A stretch of 64,000 bases of DNA from an uncultured beta proteobacterium. GTDB taxonomy: Bacteria; Pseudomonadota; Gammaproteobacteria; Burkholderiales; Burkholderiaceae. The translations under genes were made by a program, and so were the position numbers. Position 1 is the first letter of the stretch. The number at the start of each line of letters is the position of its first letter. The stretch covers positions 1 to 64,000 of the forward strand of contig CAJASX010000083.1 of NCBI GenBank assembly GCA_903944725.1. The letters are read 5' to 3'. The notes under the pieces were generated by a model. It ran no database searches and had not been told where the DNA came from. It worked only from the letters and a program-made list of their open reading frames with translations. Below are positions 17,721-28,371 of this stretch, piece by piece.

Positions 17721-19504
17721 AATTGCGCCTTAAAGCGATGCATAAAACGTTTCTCAGCTTCATATTCAATAAAGTGAGGATAGGCACCAGCCTTTAAATG
17801 CATTTGGTGTGCACGCCACATTTCAGGATCAAAAAAATCGGGGTGATGTTTGAGAAAAAATGCTTTGACCCGTGGATCATTCAATAAAAAAATCCGAAAG
17901 GTTTCAGGAAAAATATCTTTTGGTCCAATGGGATACCAAGGCTCTCCCGATAACTCTTCTTCTTCAGTGCGGGCGGGTGGCACATGCCGAATTTCGCAAG
18001 CAGTTAAATATTCAATTTCATCATAATCATAGAACGCCACACGCCCATAGCGGGTAACCCCAAAATTTTTATAAAGCAAATCACCAGGAAAAATATTGGC
18101 AGCAATTAATTCTTTAATTGCATTGCCGTATTGCACTATGCCATGTTCGACTTCTGCATCAGTGCCATGCTGTAACCAAAGGTTTAAAGGAGTCATGCGC
18201 CGCTCGATGTATACATGCTTAATTACTAGTTCGTCTTGATTGTCTGGCCCCAACCTAATTTGTATCAACGAAGCACATTGCGCTTTAATTTCGGCAATTA
18301 ATTCCGGAGTAAAACGTCCTAGTGGAAAAACCACATCAGAAAATTCGAGCGAGTCAGCCATCCGACCTACTCGATCATGCTGTTTAACCAGTTGATATTT
18401 TGCCATGATGAGTTCGCGACTAGTTTCTTTGGGCGGTGGAAAGTAATCTTTAATCATCTTAAAAACATAGGGGTAGCTGGGCAAATCAAAAACCAACATT
18501 ACCAACCCTTTGATGCCAGGTGCAATGCGAAATAAATCAGTTGAGTGCAGTAAATGATGTTGGAAGTCACGGTAAAACAAATTCTTACCGTGTTTTTGTA
18601 GGCCTAGCATGTTGTAGAGCTCAGCGCGGGGTTTGTGCGGGAGCAAATTGCGTAAAAAAGTAACGTAGGCAGAAGGCACTTCCATGTCGACTAAAAAATA
18701 GCTATGGGTAAAACTAAAAATCAGCCGCAAATCAATTTCTGCTAAGAGCGCACCATCGATATAAAGTTGACCTGCTGGGTTATGCATCACGGCAATAGCT
18801 AAGGGAATAACTTTTTCACCATCAATAATTCGGCCAATAATAAAAGCAGTTTTATTGCGAAAAAAAAGTGAAGTAAGAATATGAATTTGAAAATCTGCCT
18901 GGGTGGTCGCCCCATGTAATTCCTCATTAACACATTGATTTAATAACTCAATATCACGTGTTAAGTTTTCAAACGGGGTTTTAAATTGAAAGCTAAGGAG
19001 CAAATCTTTAAGTACTTGTTTTAGGCCGGCACGATTTTCTGGATAATAAGTCCGATAGGTTGGTTTGCTTGGTGCCTCATCGTTTTCGAGATATTCTGTT
19101 GAAATGGTGGGGCGCACAAAAATAAAATCATTATGAAAATAATCTCGGCGTAAAATGCGCGTACACACAGAATTAAAAAAAGTTTCAGCTAATTCGGGTT
19201 GGTGTAAATTAGACACTAAACCAATGTAATGCAGCTTCACCTGTTGCCATACTTCATCAGAACAATTTTGTGCGTCAAATTCATCTTCTAAAACTTGTAC
19301 CGTTTCTTGCACCCGTTGATCGTAATAATCAATCCGATTTCGCTGCAATTGACTTACCCCAAACCAATCTTGAGCCTCAAAGCAAGCTTTTGCGGCTTTT
19401 CCAGCCTCGCGAAAAATGCTGTAATGGCGTTGAAAACCGGCTAAAAGGGTTTGTGCCATATCAAAAGCAACCTGCGATGACAATAGTTTGGGAAAATGGT
19501 TCAT
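17717..19504 (-). CDS. aceK: isocitrate dehydrogenase kinase/phosphatase
   Basis: AceK phosphorylates and dephosphorylates isocitrate dehydrogenase, directing isocitrate to the glyoxylate shunt. At 595 aa it is close to the E. coli 578 aa. The N-terminal regulatory half contains [11 protein letters not shown], and the kinase half includes the ATP-binding region [12 protein letters not shown] and the metal/catalytic segment [10 protein letters not shown]. No glyoxylate shunt genes (aceA, aceB) are in this window, so it is separated from its pathway. It begins only 21 bp from the start of the divergent MBL-fold gene, with a 12-bp palindrome between. Confidence 0.95.
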   Translation of the reverse strand: MNHFPKLLSSQVAFDMAQTLLAGFQRHYSIFREAGKAAKACFEAQDWFGVSQLQRNRIDYYDQRVQETVQVLEDEFDAQNCSDEVWQQVKLHYIGLVSNLHQPELAETFFNSVCTRILRRDYFHNDFIFVRPTISTEYLENDEAPSKPTYRTYYPENRAGLKQVLKDLLLSFQFKTPFENLTRDIELLNQCVNEELHGATTQADFQIHILTSLFFRNKTAFIIGRIIDGEKVIPLAIAVMHNPAGQLYIDGALLAEIDLRLIFSFTHSYFLVDMEVPSAYVTFLRNLLPHKPRAELYNMLGLQKHGKNLFYRDFQHHLLHSTDLFRIAPGIKGLVMLVFDLPSYPYVFKMIKDYFPPPKETSRELIMAKYQLVKQHDRVGRMADSLEFSDVVFPLGRFTPELIAEIKAQCASLIQIRLGPDNQDELVIKHVYIERRMTPLNLWLQHGTDAEVEHGIVQYGNAIKELIAANIFPGDLLYKNFGVTRYGRVAFYDYDEIEYLTACEIRHVPPARTEEEELSGEPWYPIGPKDIFPETFRIFLLNDPRVKAFFLKHHPDFFDPEMWRAHQMHLKAGAYPHFIEYEAEKRFMHRFKAQL

Positions 19505-19507
19505 ACC

Positions 19508-19519
19508 ATTAAGCTTAAT
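19508..19519. repeat. 12-bp palindrome between aceK and MBL gene
   Basis: ATTAAGCTTAAT is a perfect palindrome in the 21-bp gap between divergent starts. Its right end, CTTAAT, ends 7 nt before the MBL gene ATG, but the key second A of a -10 box is missing. Confidence 0.4.
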
Positions 19520-19525
19520 CGAAGC

Positions 19526-20596
19526 ATGCCCAACTCTACTAATCTTGAAATTCAGTACCCCCTAGGCGAAGCTTTGCCAGCTAGCGGCGAAGCGCTGGAA
19601 GTCGCGCCAGGTGTGCGCTGGCTGCGAATGCGCCTACCATTTGCCCTAGACCATATTAATTTATGGCTTTTGAGAGATGAAATTGAAGGTGTGGCAGGTT
19701 GGACCATTATTGATTGTGGAATCTCTAATGCTGAGACACAGACAGCCTGGGAGGCCATTTTTAGCAGCCAGTTAGGTGGTTTGCCTGTTCTCAGAGTTAT
19801 CGCAACCCATATGCATCCCGACCATGTTGGTTTGGCGTATTGGTTATGCGAGCGTTGGCAAGCACCTTTATGGATGTCAATGTCGGATTACTTAACCGCT
19901 CAGTGGTTAAGTAATCAAGAGGGTGGGGCGGCAATTGGCGCCAAAATGGGTGGTGGAGGCTCGGCCGACCATCTTGAGCGCCATGGATTAAATACAGCAG
20001 AAGACTTAGCCTTAATCCGCGGCCGCTCCGACTACTACATCAAACTGGTGCCAAGGATGCCGCCTCGCTATCGTCGCATGATGGATGGCGACCTTATTAC
20101 TATTGGCGGCCAGCTGTGGCAAGTGCAAATGGGCTATGGGCATGCACCTGAGCATGCCACGCTCTATTGCGCAAAATTGGGCGTTTTTATTTCTGGCGAT
20201 ATGGTATTGCCGCGCATTTCTACCAACATCAGCGTATATGATGGCGAGCCCGATGCCGATCCCTTAGGTTTATTTTTACGTTCTTTAGCCCTATTTGCCA
20301 AGCTACCGGCAAATACCCTGGTTTTGCCCTCTCATGGCAAGCCTTTTACAGGATTGCATTTGCGCATTCAGCAACTGCAAGACCATCATGTAGATCGCTT
20401 AGCCGATACGATGAAAGCGTGCCAAGTGCCAATAACAGCGCGCGATCTAGTGCCTATTTTATTTAAACGGGCTCTAGATACTCATCAATTGACCTTTGCC
20501 ATGGGCGAAGCTATTGCCCATTTGAATCATCTTTGGCGTCTGGGAAAGCTGACGCGGAAGGTTTCCGCCGGGGTTTGGCAGTTTTCCGTGCATTAG
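19526..20596 (+). CDS. MBL-fold metallo-hydrolase
   Basis: This encodes a metallo-beta-lactamase-fold hydrolase. The metal motif THMHPDH (about 94-100 from the chosen start), a third histidine in GYGHAPEH, the bridging aspartate in ISGDMVLP and the late histidine in LPSHGKPF are all present. It has a C-terminal winged-helix-like extension, as in LACTB2-like and glyoxalase-II-related hydrolases. I prefer the ATG at 19526; an ATG at 19496 would run back over the aceK start codon. Its last 86 bp overlap the end of phaM on the other strand. The substrate is unknown. Confidence 0.85.
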   Translation: MPNSTNLEIQYPLGEALPASGEALEVAPGVRWLRMRLPFALDHINLWLLRDEIEGVAGWTIIDCGISNAETQTAWEAIFSSQLGGLPVLRVIATHMHPDHVGLAYWLCERWQAPLWMSMSDYLTAQWLSNQEGGAAIGAKMGGGGSADHLERHGLNTAEDLALIRGRSDYYIKLVPRMPPRYRRMMDGDLITIGGQLWQVQMGYGHAPEHATLYCAKLGVFISGDMVLPRISTNISVYDGEPDADPLGLFLRSLALFAKLPANTLVLPSHGKPFTGLHLRIQQLQDHHVDRLADTMKACQVPITARDLVPILFKRALDTHQLTFAMGEAIAHLNHLWRLGKLTRKVSAGVWQFSVH

Positions 20597-20978
20597 CGTT
20601 CGGCCCACCTGTCGCGCTGGTCGCAGCATTGGCCGCTTTGCTAGCATTTGTCATGGCGGCTTCTTGAGCTGACCCCATCGCCTCGCCAAAAGAGCGCAGA
20701 GCCAAAAGAGTTGCTTGTTGTACTTCTAAGCCTTGAATGGTAGATTTCAAGACATTTAAATTGAGGTTTAACCAATTTTCAACACTTTTAAGATCTTTAA
20801 TACGCTTTTCAATTTCAGCAATATCGAGCCCAGCAAAAGCATTGCCAAAACCGCTAGCCGCTTTACTCATATCTGCAGTAAATGGAAATTGCCCAGCATT
20901 TTGCCCAGCCACACCTTGGCCCCACATATTTTTTAACATTTCTAAACTTTGATTAAATTCTGGGATGGTTCCGAACAT
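20511..20978 (-). CDS. phaM: PhaM-like polyhydroxyalkanoate granule protein
   Basis: This 155 aa protein resembles PhaM of Ralstonia/Cupriavidus, which binds DNA and PHB synthase and helps distribute granules to daughter cells. The family-like N-terminus MFGTIPEFNQSLEMLKNMWG is followed by an acidic/hydrophobic helix (IAEIEKRIKDLKSVENWL) and a basic, Ala/Lys/Pro-rich tail ([10 protein letters not shown]) suited to DNA binding. I choose the ATG at 20978 because GGAG lies 5 nt upstream; an upstream TTG is less likely. Its 3' end lies inside the MBL hydrolase gene (86 bp overlap). No PHA synthase is in the window. Confidence 0.78.
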   Translation of the reverse strand: MFGTIPEFNQSLEMLKNMWGQGVAGQNAGQFPFTADMSKAASGFGNAFAGLDIAEIEKRIKDLKSVENWLNLNLNVLKSTIQGLEVQQATLLALRSFGEAMGSAQEAAMTNASKAANAATSATGGPNANARKTAKPRRKPSASAFPDAKDDSNGQ

Positions 20979-20990
20979 AATTTCTCCATT

Positions 20991-21020
20991 TTGGCTAAAC
21001 ACAAGCAATACCGATAAAAT
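20991..21020 (+). promoter_or_regulatory. candidate metH promoter
   Basis: TTGGCT and TAAAAT are 18 bp apart in the divergent gap between phaM and metH. A start about 21027 leaves a leader of about 30 nt. Evidence is by consensus only. Confidence 0.35.
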
Positions 21021-21055
21021 ACGGGATTCTAAAGATTAATCCTCTTAACGCCACA

Positions 21056-22159
21056 ATGCAATCAAATGGTTCGATAGCACCTGCCCTAAAAGCCCAAATT
21101 TTTTCTGGGTTAGCAAACTACACCCGCGGTGCGCTGCTACCGCAGCTGCTGCAAGAGCGAATTTTGATTTTAGATGGGGCAATGGGCACGATGATTCAGC
21201 AACGCAAGTTTTCTGAAGCCGACTACCGTGGCTTGCCTACCAGCCAGCGTTTTGCTAAGCATGCTGCTGATGTCAAGGGCAACAACGAGTTATTGGTCTT
21301 AACACAGCCACAAATTATTCGTGAAATTCACGATCAATATTTAGAAGCTGGGGCCGATATTATTGAGACCAACACTTTTGGCGCAACCTCAGTAGCGCAA
21401 GACGATTACCGTATGCCAGAACTTGCACGTGAAATGAATGAGCAAGCTGCTCGTATTGCCCATGATGCTTGCCTTGCCTATAGCACTGCAGATAAGCCAA
21501 GGTTTGCAGCCGGCGCAATTGGACCCACCCCCAAAACAGCCAGTATTTCTCCTGAAGTGAATGACCCGGGCGCGCGTAATGTTACTTTTGATATCTTGCG
21601 TAAAGCCTATCGTGAGCAAATTGAAGGTTTATTTGCTGGTGGAGTCGATTTATTTTTAGTTGAAACTATTTTTGATACTCTGAATGCAAAGGCAGCTTTA
21701 TTTGCACTCGATGAATTTTTTGAAGAGACTGGCGAGCTTTTACCAGTGATGATTTCCGGTACCGTGACCGATGCATCGGGGCGTATTCTTTCGGGTCAAA
21801 CTGTAGAAGCATTTTGGAATAGTTTGCGCCACATTAAGCCATTAACTTTTGGCCTCAATTGCGCCTTAGGCGCAGCTTTAATGCGACCTTATATCGCCGA
21901 ATTGGCTCGCGTTTGTGATACTGCTATTTCGTGTTATCCCAACGCTGGCTTGCCAAACCCAATGAGCGACACGGGTTTTGATGAAACCCCTGAAATTACT
22001 TCCGCATTAATCGATGGTTTTGCAAGTGATGGTTTAGTCAATGTAGTGGGCGGTTGTTGTGGCACAACGCCAGAGCATATCCGTGCTATTGCCCAAGCAG
22101 TAGCCAAACGTAAGCCTAGGGCTTTTTATCGTGAAAATTCACCTGAAGAATTGGCATGA
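21056..22159 (+). CDS. metH: methionine synthase, homocysteine-binding part (split MetH)
   Basis: This 367 aa protein is equivalent to the N-terminal module of cobalamin-dependent methionine synthase, which binds and activates homocysteine through zinc. Motifs are [11 protein letters not shown] near 38-48, FGLNCALGA with the first zinc cysteine, and [13 protein letters not shown] with the adjacent Cys pair. The remaining modules are encoded by the next gene, whose ATG overlaps this stop (ATGA). Together the two chains replace the single polypeptide of E. coli (1227 aa). No cobalamin riboswitch is seen in the short leader. Confidence 0.94.
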   Translation: MQSNGSIAPALKAQIFSGLANYTRGALLPQLLQERILILDGAMGTMIQQRKFSEADYRGLPTSQRFAKHAADVKGNNELLVLTQPQIIREIHDQYLEAGADIIETNTFGATSVAQDDYRMPELAREMNEQAARIAHDACLAYSTADKPRFAAGAIGPTPKTASISPEVNDPGARNVTFDILRKAYREQIEGLFAGGVDLFLVETIFDTLNAKAALFALDEFFEETGELLPVMISGTVTDASGRILSGQTVEAFWNSLRHIKPLTFGLNCALGAALMRPYIAELARVCDTAISCYPNAGLPNPMSDTGFDETPEITSALIDGFASDGLVNVVGGCCGTTPEHIRAIAQAVAKRKPRAFYRENSPEELA

Positions 22160-24903
22160 GCGATCCGCTAAAGCACCTTAAACCAATGCGGCTGGCTGGG
22201 TTAGAGCCCTGCAATATTACCCCAGCAGTAGGCTTCGTGAATATTGGCGAACGTACTAATGTCACTGGTTCAAAAGCGTTTTCGCGCATGATTTTAAATA
22301 ATCAATTTGATGAGGCCTTAGCTGTCGCTCGTCAACAAGTTGAAAATGGTGCGCAGGTAATTGATATCAATATGGATGAGGCGATGTTAGATTCTGAGGC
22401 AGCAATGACACGCTTTTTAAATTTAATTGCCTCAGAGCCCGATATTGCCCGAGTGCCCATCATGATTGATTCATCGAAATGGACAGTCATTGAAGCTGGC
22501 TTAAAGTGTGTGCAGGGCAAATCAATTGTTAATTCAATTTCCCTTAAAGAAGGCGAAGAAGCATTTCGTAAGCAAGCCCGTTTAGTTAGGCGCTATGGCG
22601 CCGCTACTGTAGTAATGGCTTTTGATGAGCAAGGACAAGCTGATACCTTTAAGCGCAAAACTGAAATTTGCCAACGCTGCTACGACTTATTAGTTGGTGA
22701 AATGGGTTTTCCTGCAGAAGATATTATTTTTGATCCTAATATTTTTGCAATCGCAACTGGCATCGAAGAGCATGATAATTACGCAGTTGACTTTATTAAT
22801 GCCACTCGCTGGATTAAAACGAATTTACCTGGCGCGAAAGTCAGCGGCGGGGTTTCAAATGTGAGTTTTTCATTTCGCGGCAATGATCGCGTTCGAGAAG
22901 CAATCCATACAGTATTTCTTTATCATGCAATTCAAGCTGGTATGGACATGGCGATTGTCAATGCTGGTCAGCTAGGAGTTTATGCCGACCTTGATCACGA
23001 TCTGCTTGAGCGGGTTGAAGATGTTGTCCTGAATCGCTTTAAAGAAAAAGATGGTCAAACTCCTACAGAACGCTTGTTAGCCATAGCGGCAACATTTAAA
23101 GGCGATGCCAGCAAGCAGGTAGAAAATTTAGTCTGGCGAGAAGCCCCAGTTCGCCAACGTTTAACGCATGCTTTAGTGCACGGTATCACGACATATATTG
23201 TGGAAGATACCGAGACTCTCCGTGCTGAAATTATGGGCTCTGGCGGCAGACCCATTGAGGTAATTGAAGGTCCTTTGATGGATGGTATGAATGTGGTTGG
23301 CGATTTATTTGGCGCAGGAAAAATGTTTTTGCCGCAAGTGGTAAAAAGTGCTCGCGTTATGAAGCAGGCAGTAGCAGTATTAATTCCCTACATTGAAGAA
23401 GAAAAGCGTCTTCATATTGCCGGTGGTGGTGAGGCCAAGGCCAAGGGTAAAATTGTTATGGCTACGGTTAAAGGCGATGTACATGACATTGGTAAAAATA
23501 TTGTTACCGTAGTTTTGCAATGCAATAACTTTGATGTTATCAATATGGGTGTGATGGTACCTTGCGCCGAAATTTTAAAGAAAGCCAAAGAAGAGCAGGC
23601 CGATATCGTTGGCCTTTCTGGCCTGATTACACCTTCACTTGAAGAGATGACCTATGTTGCACAAGAAATGCAACGCGATACATATTTTCGGGAACGTTTA
23701 TTGCCTTTAATGATTGGCGGTGCCACCACCTCACGAGTACATACTGCGGTGAAAATTGCGCCTCACTACGATGGTCCAGTAGTCTATGTACCCGATGCCT
23801 CCCGCTCAGTTTCGGTAGCATCAAATTTGCTTTCTGATGAAGGTGCGAAAAAATTTATTACTGAACTACAGGAAGATTATGTGCGTATTCGTGAGCAGCA
23901 CGCAAATAAACGCAAGACCCCTTTGATAACTTTAGAAGCTGCTCGCAATAATCGGGAATTAATTGATTGGCAAAATTGGCAGCCACACAAACCAAAATAT
24001 ATTGGTCGCCGAGTCTTTAAAAATTATGCACTTGCCGAAATAGCCCCATTTATTGATTGGACCCCCTTTTTTCAAACCTGGGATTTAGCGGGTAAGTTTC
24101 CAGCAATTTTAGATGATGAAATCGTTGGCATAGAAGCCCGCAAAGTATTTGCAGATGCGCAGGCAATGTTAGAAAAATTAATTAAAGGCCAGTGGTTACA
24201 GGCCGATGGCGTGCTAGCTTTTTATCCTGCTAATTCAATTGGTGACGATATTGTTTTATATACCGATGAAGCGCGTAACCACCCCTTATTTGTGTGGCAT
24301 AACCTACGGCAACAAAGCGAAAGACCGGTTGTCGATGGTCAGCGGCGCCCAAATCGTAGCTTAGCTGATTATGTCGCGCCCCATGCTTCTGGTATCGCCG
24401 ATTATGTGGGCTGCTTTGCAGTGACAACAGGCCATGGGGTCGAGAAAAAAGTGGCGCAATTTCAAGCGCAACATGATGACTACAGCGCCATTATGCTTAA
24501 GGCTTTAGCTGATCGTTTAGCTGAAGCGTTTGCTGAGCTAATGCATTGGCGGGCTCGAACCGATCTATGGGGGTACGCTTCTACCGAGCAACTCAGTAAT
24601 GAACAAATGATTGCTGAGCAGTATCGTGGCATTCGACCAGCACCAGGTTATCCAGCTTGCCCTGCCCATGAAGTAAAGCAAGATTTATTGCGTGTACTTG
24701 GTTCGGAAGACATTGGTATGACCTTAACTGAGTCTTTTGCGATGAGCCCCGCTTCGAGTGTTAGTGGGTTTTATTTGGGGCATCCAGATGCCCAATATTT
24801 CAATGTGGGCAAAGTGGGTCAAGATCAATTGCTTGACTTAGCCAACCGACGCAATGAAACCATTGAAGTTGTACAGCGCTCACTCGCCAGCCAATTTGAC
24901 TAA
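22156..24903 (+). CDS. metH: methionine synthase, folate/cobalamin/reactivation modules
   Basis: The second MetH chain (915 aa) carries the pterin-binding domain ([15 protein letters not shown] near the start; VINSI-type strand [11 protein letters not shown]), the helical cap, the B12-binding domain with the cobalt-ligand histidine in DVHDIGKN (about 440-447) and SAM-dependent reactivation domain ending with the [10 protein letters not shown] motif near 827-836. It transfers a methyl group from methyltetrahydrofolate to homocysteine. All key motifs appear intact, so the split does not look like a recent frameshift: there is an ATGA overlap rather than a broken frame. An inverted repeat follows at 24920. 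Confidence 0.96.
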   Translation: MSDPLKHLKPMRLAGLEPCNITPAVGFVNIGERTNVTGSKAFSRMILNNQFDEALAVARQQVENGAQVIDINMDEAMLDSEAAMTRFLNLIASEPDIARVPIMIDSSKWTVIEAGLKCVQGKSIVNSISLKEGEEAFRKQARLVRRYGAATVVMAFDEQGQADTFKRKTEICQRCYDLLVGEMGFPAEDIIFDPNIFAIATGIEEHDNYAVDFINATRWIKTNLPGAKVSGGVSNVSFSFRGNDRVREAIHTVFLYHAIQAGMDMAIVNAGQLGVYADLDHDLLERVEDVVLNRFKEKDGQTPTERLLAIAATFKGDASKQVENLVWREAPVRQRLTHALVHGITTYIVEDTETLRAEIMGSGGRPIEVIEGPLMDGMNVVGDLFGAGKMFLPQVVKSARVMKQAVAVLIPYIEEEKRLHIAGGGEAKAKGKIVMATVKGDVHDIGKNIVTVVLQCNNFDVINMGVMVPCAEILKKAKEEQADIVGLSGLITPSLEEMTYVAQEMQRDTYFRERLLPLMIGGATTSRVHTAVKIAPHYDGPVVYVPDASRSVSVASNLLSDEGAKKFITELQEDYVRIREQHANKRKTPLITLEAARNNRELIDWQNWQPHKPKYIGRRVFKNYALAEIAPFIDWTPFFQTWDLAGKFPAILDDEIVGIEARKVFADAQAMLEKLIKGQWLQADGVLAFYPANSIGDDIVLYTDEARNHPLFVWHNLRQQSERPVVDGQRRPNRSLADYVAPHASGIADYVGCFAVTTGHGVEKKVAQFQAQHDDYSAIMLKALADRLAEAFAELMHWRARTDLWGYASTEQLSNEQMIAEQYRGIRPAPGYPACPAHEVKQDLLRVLGSEDIGMTLTESFAMSPASSVSGFYLGHPDAQYFNVGKVGQDQLLDLANRRNETIEVVQRSLASQFD

Positions 24904-24919
24904 AGGCCGTACTTAAAGT

Positions 24920-24945
24920 AGAGCCACTAAATTGGCTCTTCTTAT
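24920..24945 (+). terminator. inverted repeat between metH and the DUF1840 gene
   Basis: Arms AGAGCCA and TGGCTCT (7 bp) enclose CTAAAT and are followed by TCTTAT. It stands in the 49-bp gap between two convergent genes and could terminate both, though the T-tract is poor. Confidence 0.5.
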
Positions 24946-24952
24946 AGTGTGA

Positions 24953-25291
24953 TTAGAGGTTCCAGACAATGGGTTCTTGTGCCGCTGCCGCCTGTTTCAT
25001 CAGCTCCAAAAATGGAAAGGCGCGCCGACCAAGAGGATCACCTTTGGCCACTGGCGAGCTCAGGTTATTGCCTAGCGACTGTAATGATGATTGGGGGCTT
25101 CCTTGAGATTGACGCTGCTCTTGATCTTGAACAATGGCACCTTCAAGCAATGAAATTAAATCGGGAAGTTGAGTAGCAGTAAGGATCCCACGTTGCTCTA
25201 ATGGTTTGCCCAAGACTGAAAAAATGCGTTCACTGAGATCACTTAACATGATCACATCGGGGCCAGCTTTAGAATGAAAATGGTAAATCAC
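24953..25291 (-). CDS. DUF1840 protein
   Basis: This 112 aa protein begins with GTG and reads MIYHFHSKAGPDVIML, the typical N-terminus of DUF1840, followed by ERIFSVLG and a Gln/Ser-rich linker, then GRRAFPFLELMKQA near the end. The domain is found in betaproteobacteria and has no known function. It lies between convergent metH and divergent argS. No signal peptide or membrane segment is seen, so it is probably cytoplasmic. Confidence 0.82.
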   Translation of the reverse strand: MIYHFHSKAGPDVIMLSDLSERIFSVLGKPLEQRGILTATQLPDLISLLEGAIVQDQEQRQSQGSPQSSLQSLGNNLSSPVAKGDPLGRRAFPFLELMKQAAAAQEPIVWNL

Positions 25292-25332
25292 CTATCGAGC
25301 TTACCATCAGCCCCTGATAAACTCATTAATCT

Positions 25333-27081
25333 ATGTTGACAACCCAAAAGAACCAGTTAATTCAGCGCTTAAATTTGGCTTTACAGCAGGCGGCTCTAGC
25401 TCACAACTTGTCACCAAGCGACTTACCAATTCCGCAACTTGAGCGGCCTAAGTCGATTGATCATGGTGATATAGCTTGCAATATTGCCATGCAGCTGGCA
25501 AAGTTGTGGCGGCTAAATCCACGTGAATTGGCACAAACAATATTGACTAATCTGCAAGCGCAAGCCAATTATGCCGATCTTGTTGGTTCAGGTGAGGTCG
25601 CAGGGCCAGGGTTTATCAATTTTCGTCTTAGTAATCAAGCTAAGACTGCAGTCATCAAAGAAATTTTAGTAGAACAAGCAAACTTTGGTTTGCTTAAATT
25701 AGAACCCGAATCAAACAGTGCCGAACCAGCTAAAGTGATGATCGAATTTGTTTCGGCCAACCCAACTGGGCCCTTGCATGTCGGGCATGGCCGGCAGGCT
25801 GCCTTAGGCGATGTAATTGCAAACTTATTAACTACCCAAGGGCTAAAGGTTCACCGAGAGTTTTATTACAACGATGCTGGGGCCCAAATAGCCAACTTAG
25901 CCCAGTCAGTGCAAGCGCGTTTAAGGGGATTTAAACCAGGTGATAGTAATTGGCCAGAGCTCGCCTATAACGGAGAGTACATTGCTGATATTGCTTCTGC
26001 ATATCGGACGATGCCAGAGCATCAAATAGAAGATCTCGAGGCTATTCGCGTATTTGCAATTACTTATTTACGCGCCGAACAAGATCTCGATTTAAAAACA
26101 TTTGGGGTGCAGTTTGATCAGTACTATCTAGAATCGTCTTTGTATGCCGATGGAAGTGTAGCAAAGATTGTTGCCGATTTAGAGGCCGCTGGTAAAACCT
26201 ATGAGGCTGATGGCGCCTTATGGCTTAAGACGACTGCCAATGGTGACGATAAAGATCGGGTAATGCGTAAATCAGATGGCAGCTTTACCTACTTTGTTCC
26301 CGATGTGGCTTATCATGCCAGCAAATGGCAACGTGGCTATCAGCAAGTTATCAATATCCAAGGCAGCGACCACCATGGCACCATCATGCGGGTGCGTGCA
26401 GGTTTACACGGAGTGGCACAACAGCGTCAGTGGCCAATTCCAAGCAATTACCCAACATATGTCTTGCATAAAATGGTTACCGTAATGCGCAATGGTGAAG
26501 AAGTTAAGCTTTCTAAGCGAGCCGGATCATATGTCACCGTGCGTGATTTAATTGAATGGTCTGGCGGTATTCATGATGCCATTTCTGCTGCCGAACGTTC
26601 GCTCGCACTTCAACGGGGTCGGGATGCAGTGCGTTTCTTTCTAATTTCACGCAAAGCTGATACCGAGTTTATTTTTGACATTGATTTAGCTTTACAACAA
26701 AACGATGAAAACCCCGTTTTTTATGTGCAATATGCCCATGCGCGCATTTGCTCAATTTTAGCGCAATGGCACGGTAAGACGATTGAGCTTGCCAATGCTA
26801 ACTTGAGTTTATTAAACAGTAAGGCTGCAGATCACCTGTTACGCCGCTTAGCCGAGTATCCAGAGGTACTCACAGTTGCCGCAGCAGATTTAGCCCCACA
26901 TGCCTTAGCCTTTTATTTACGCGATTTGGCAGGCGATTTCCATACCTTTTACAATGCAGATCGCGTCTTAGTTGAAGATCTAGAGTTAAAAAATGCGCGC
27001 TTAGCTTTGTTGGCAGCAACCCGTCAGGTAATTCAAAATGGTTTGGCAATTTTAGGGGTATCTGCTCCCAGCAAAATGTAA
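25333..27081 (+). CDS. argS: arginine-tRNA ligase
   Basis: ArgRS charges tRNA-Arg. The HIGH-like motif is HVGHGRQA preceded by SANPTGP. The KMSKS-like loop is KLSKRAG. The N-terminal Add1 domain and the C-terminal DALR anticodon-binding domain ([12 protein letters not shown], about 470-481) are present. It has 582 aa, the usual length. No clear Shine-Dalgarno precedes its ATG; a GATAAACT element about 10-17 nt upstream may serve as the -10 box. Confidence 0.97.
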   Translation: MLTTQKNQLIQRLNLALQQAALAHNLSPSDLPIPQLERPKSIDHGDIACNIAMQLAKLWRLNPRELAQTILTNLQAQANYADLVGSGEVAGPGFINFRLSNQAKTAVIKEILVEQANFGLLKLEPESNSAEPAKVMIEFVSANPTGPLHVGHGRQAALGDVIANLLTTQGLKVHREFYYNDAGAQIANLAQSVQARLRGFKPGDSNWPELAYNGEYIADIASAYRTMPEHQIEDLEAIRVFAITYLRAEQDLDLKTFGVQFDQYYLESSLYADGSVAKIVADLEAAGKTYEADGALWLKTTANGDDKDRVMRKSDGSFTYFVPDVAYHASKWQRGYQQVINIQGSDHHGTIMRVRAGLHGVAQQRQWPIPSNYPTYVLHKMVTVMRNGEEVKLSKRAGSYVTVRDLIEWSGGIHDAISAAERSLALQRGRDAVRFFLISRKADTEFIFDIDLALQQNDENPVFYVQYAHARICSILAQWHGKTIELANANLSLLNSKAADHLLRRLAEYPEVLTVAAADLAPHALAFYLRDLAGDFHTFYNADRVLVEDLELKNARLALLAATRQVIQNGLAILGVSAPSKM

Positions 27082-27090
27082 GATAAGGGA

Positions 27091-27672
27091 ATGAAAATGC
27101 AATCGACGAAAGAATTTGGCGGCACTATCTTAGGTTTAATTTTAGGACTAACCTTGGGCCTAGTTTTAGCCTTGGGGGTGGCTTTTTATTTATCCAAGAC
27201 CCCCCCACAAGAAAAGCCTGGAATTCGGGCGCCAAATTTGCCATTAATAATTAAACCGGCAATTCCTATCGAAGATGAAAGCGCACTGGAGATACCTTCT
27301 TTAGATCTAAATAAACCCTTACAAGGCAAAAAGCCAGCAGATGACAAAGCCGACCCCATTCGCGATATTGCAAATGGTAAAAAACCCGAGCAAAAGCCAG
27401 TTGATGCCAAGAGTGCGGAAGCCAAAAATACCGAGCCCGTTTTTTTTATTCAAGTAGGCGCCTTTAGTAAGCAAACTGAAGCAGATGCCCAAAAGGCAAG
27501 TTTGGCAATTCAGGGTATTCAGGCGCAATTGAGTGATGCAACAGTCGATGGAAATATCGTCTGGCGAGTGCGGATTGGTCCTTTTGTGACAGCCGAAGAT
27601 ACCAAACCAATTACCAGTAAATTAAGTAGTCTTGGCCTTAAACCCACCATTATTCGAGCTAATAAATCATGA
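27091..27672 (+). CDS. SPOR-domain protein (FtsN-like)
   Basis: This 193 aa protein has a cytoplasmic N-terminus of about 10 residues, one transmembrane helix at about 14-34 (LGLILGLTLGLVLALGVAFYL), a charged Lys/Pro/Asp linker, and a C-terminal SPOR domain from about residue 117 (FFIQVGAFSKQTEADAQKA) that binds denuded peptidoglycan at the septum. It resembles short FtsN-like proteins of betaproteobacteria. An AAGGGA Shine-Dalgarno lies just before the ATG. Its stop overlaps the dsbA start (ATGA). Confidence 0.88.
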   Translation: MKMQSTKEFGGTILGLILGLTLGLVLALGVAFYLSKTPPQEKPGIRAPNLPLIIKPAIPIEDESALEIPSLDLNKPLQGKKPADDKADPIRDIANGKKPEQKPVDAKSAEAKNTEPVFFIQVGAFSKQTEADAQKASLAIQGIQAQLSDATVDGNIVWRVRIGPFVTAEDTKPITSKLSSLGLKPTIIRANKS

Positions 27673-28355
27673 TCTCATTGCCCTCCTTATATCGACAGCT
27701 TTATGCTATTAGTTTTGCGGCAGCTTTTAGTCTTCTGCCCTTGGGCCCGCTAAGCGCTCAAACCGCAAATCCCCAGCCAGGAAATCTAAAAATTCAGGAA
27801 GGCATTGATTATCGAATTTTGCTTACTGCGCAGCCAGTTGAAGTCAAAAATAAGGTCGAAGTGATCGAATTTTTTTGGTACGGCTGCCCCCATTGCTTTG
27901 AGTTTGAGCCTGAGCTTAGCGCCTGGGTTGCTCGCCAAGGCAAAGATGTGGTTTTTAAGCGGGTACCTGTCGCATTTCGTGATGACCTGCTGGTACATAG
28001 TCAATTATTTTTTACCCTAGAGGCAATGGGTAAAGGTGACGCTTTAAATAATAAAGTGATGACTTCAATTCACAAGGATAATAAGCGCTTATTAACTGAA
28101 AATGATATTGCCGATTGGGCTGTCGGTCAGGGGCTCGACCGCAATACATTTTTAACTACCTTTCGCTCGTTTGCTACCGTGTCAAAGGCGCGTAATGCAA
28201 ACCAACTCAGCACCAATTATCGTATTGATGGCGTACCAAGCATCATTGTTCAGGGTCGCTTTGTCACATCACCATCGATTGCTGGAACTAAGGCAAAAGC
28301 AATTCAAACGATGGATTATTTAGTTGAAAAAGTGCGTAAAGAGAAGTATAAGTAA
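27669..28355 (+). CDS. dsbA: thiol:disulfide interchange protein DsbA
   Basis: This periplasmic oxidase introduces disulfides into exported proteins. A signal peptide covers about residues 1-30 (cleavage probably after PLSA). The thioredoxin-like active site is CPHC at 73-76 in FFWYGCPHCF, and the cis-proline occurs in DGVPSIIV. It has 228 aa. It is coupled to the SPOR gene by a 4 bp overlap and is convergent with the SDR that ends the lipid operon. Confidence 0.95.
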   Translation: MISLPSLYRQLYAISFAAAFSLLPLGPLSAQTANPQPGNLKIQEGIDYRILLTAQPVEVKNKVEVIEFFWYGCPHCFEFEPELSAWVARQGKDVVFKRVPVAFRDDLLVHSQLFFTLEAMGKGDALNNKVMTSIHKDNKRLLTENDIADWAVGQGLDRNTFLTTFRSFATVSKARNANQLSTNYRIDGVPSIIVQGRFVTSPSIAGTKAKAIQTMDYLVEKVRKEKYK

Positions 28356-28371
28356 GTCATTAAAGGTGGCA

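Noticed and set aside
20979..21055. Cobalamin or SAM riboswitch before metH
   Set aside because: The gap to the divergent phaM is under 80 bp, too short for these riboswitches, and no B12-box-like sequence is seen.
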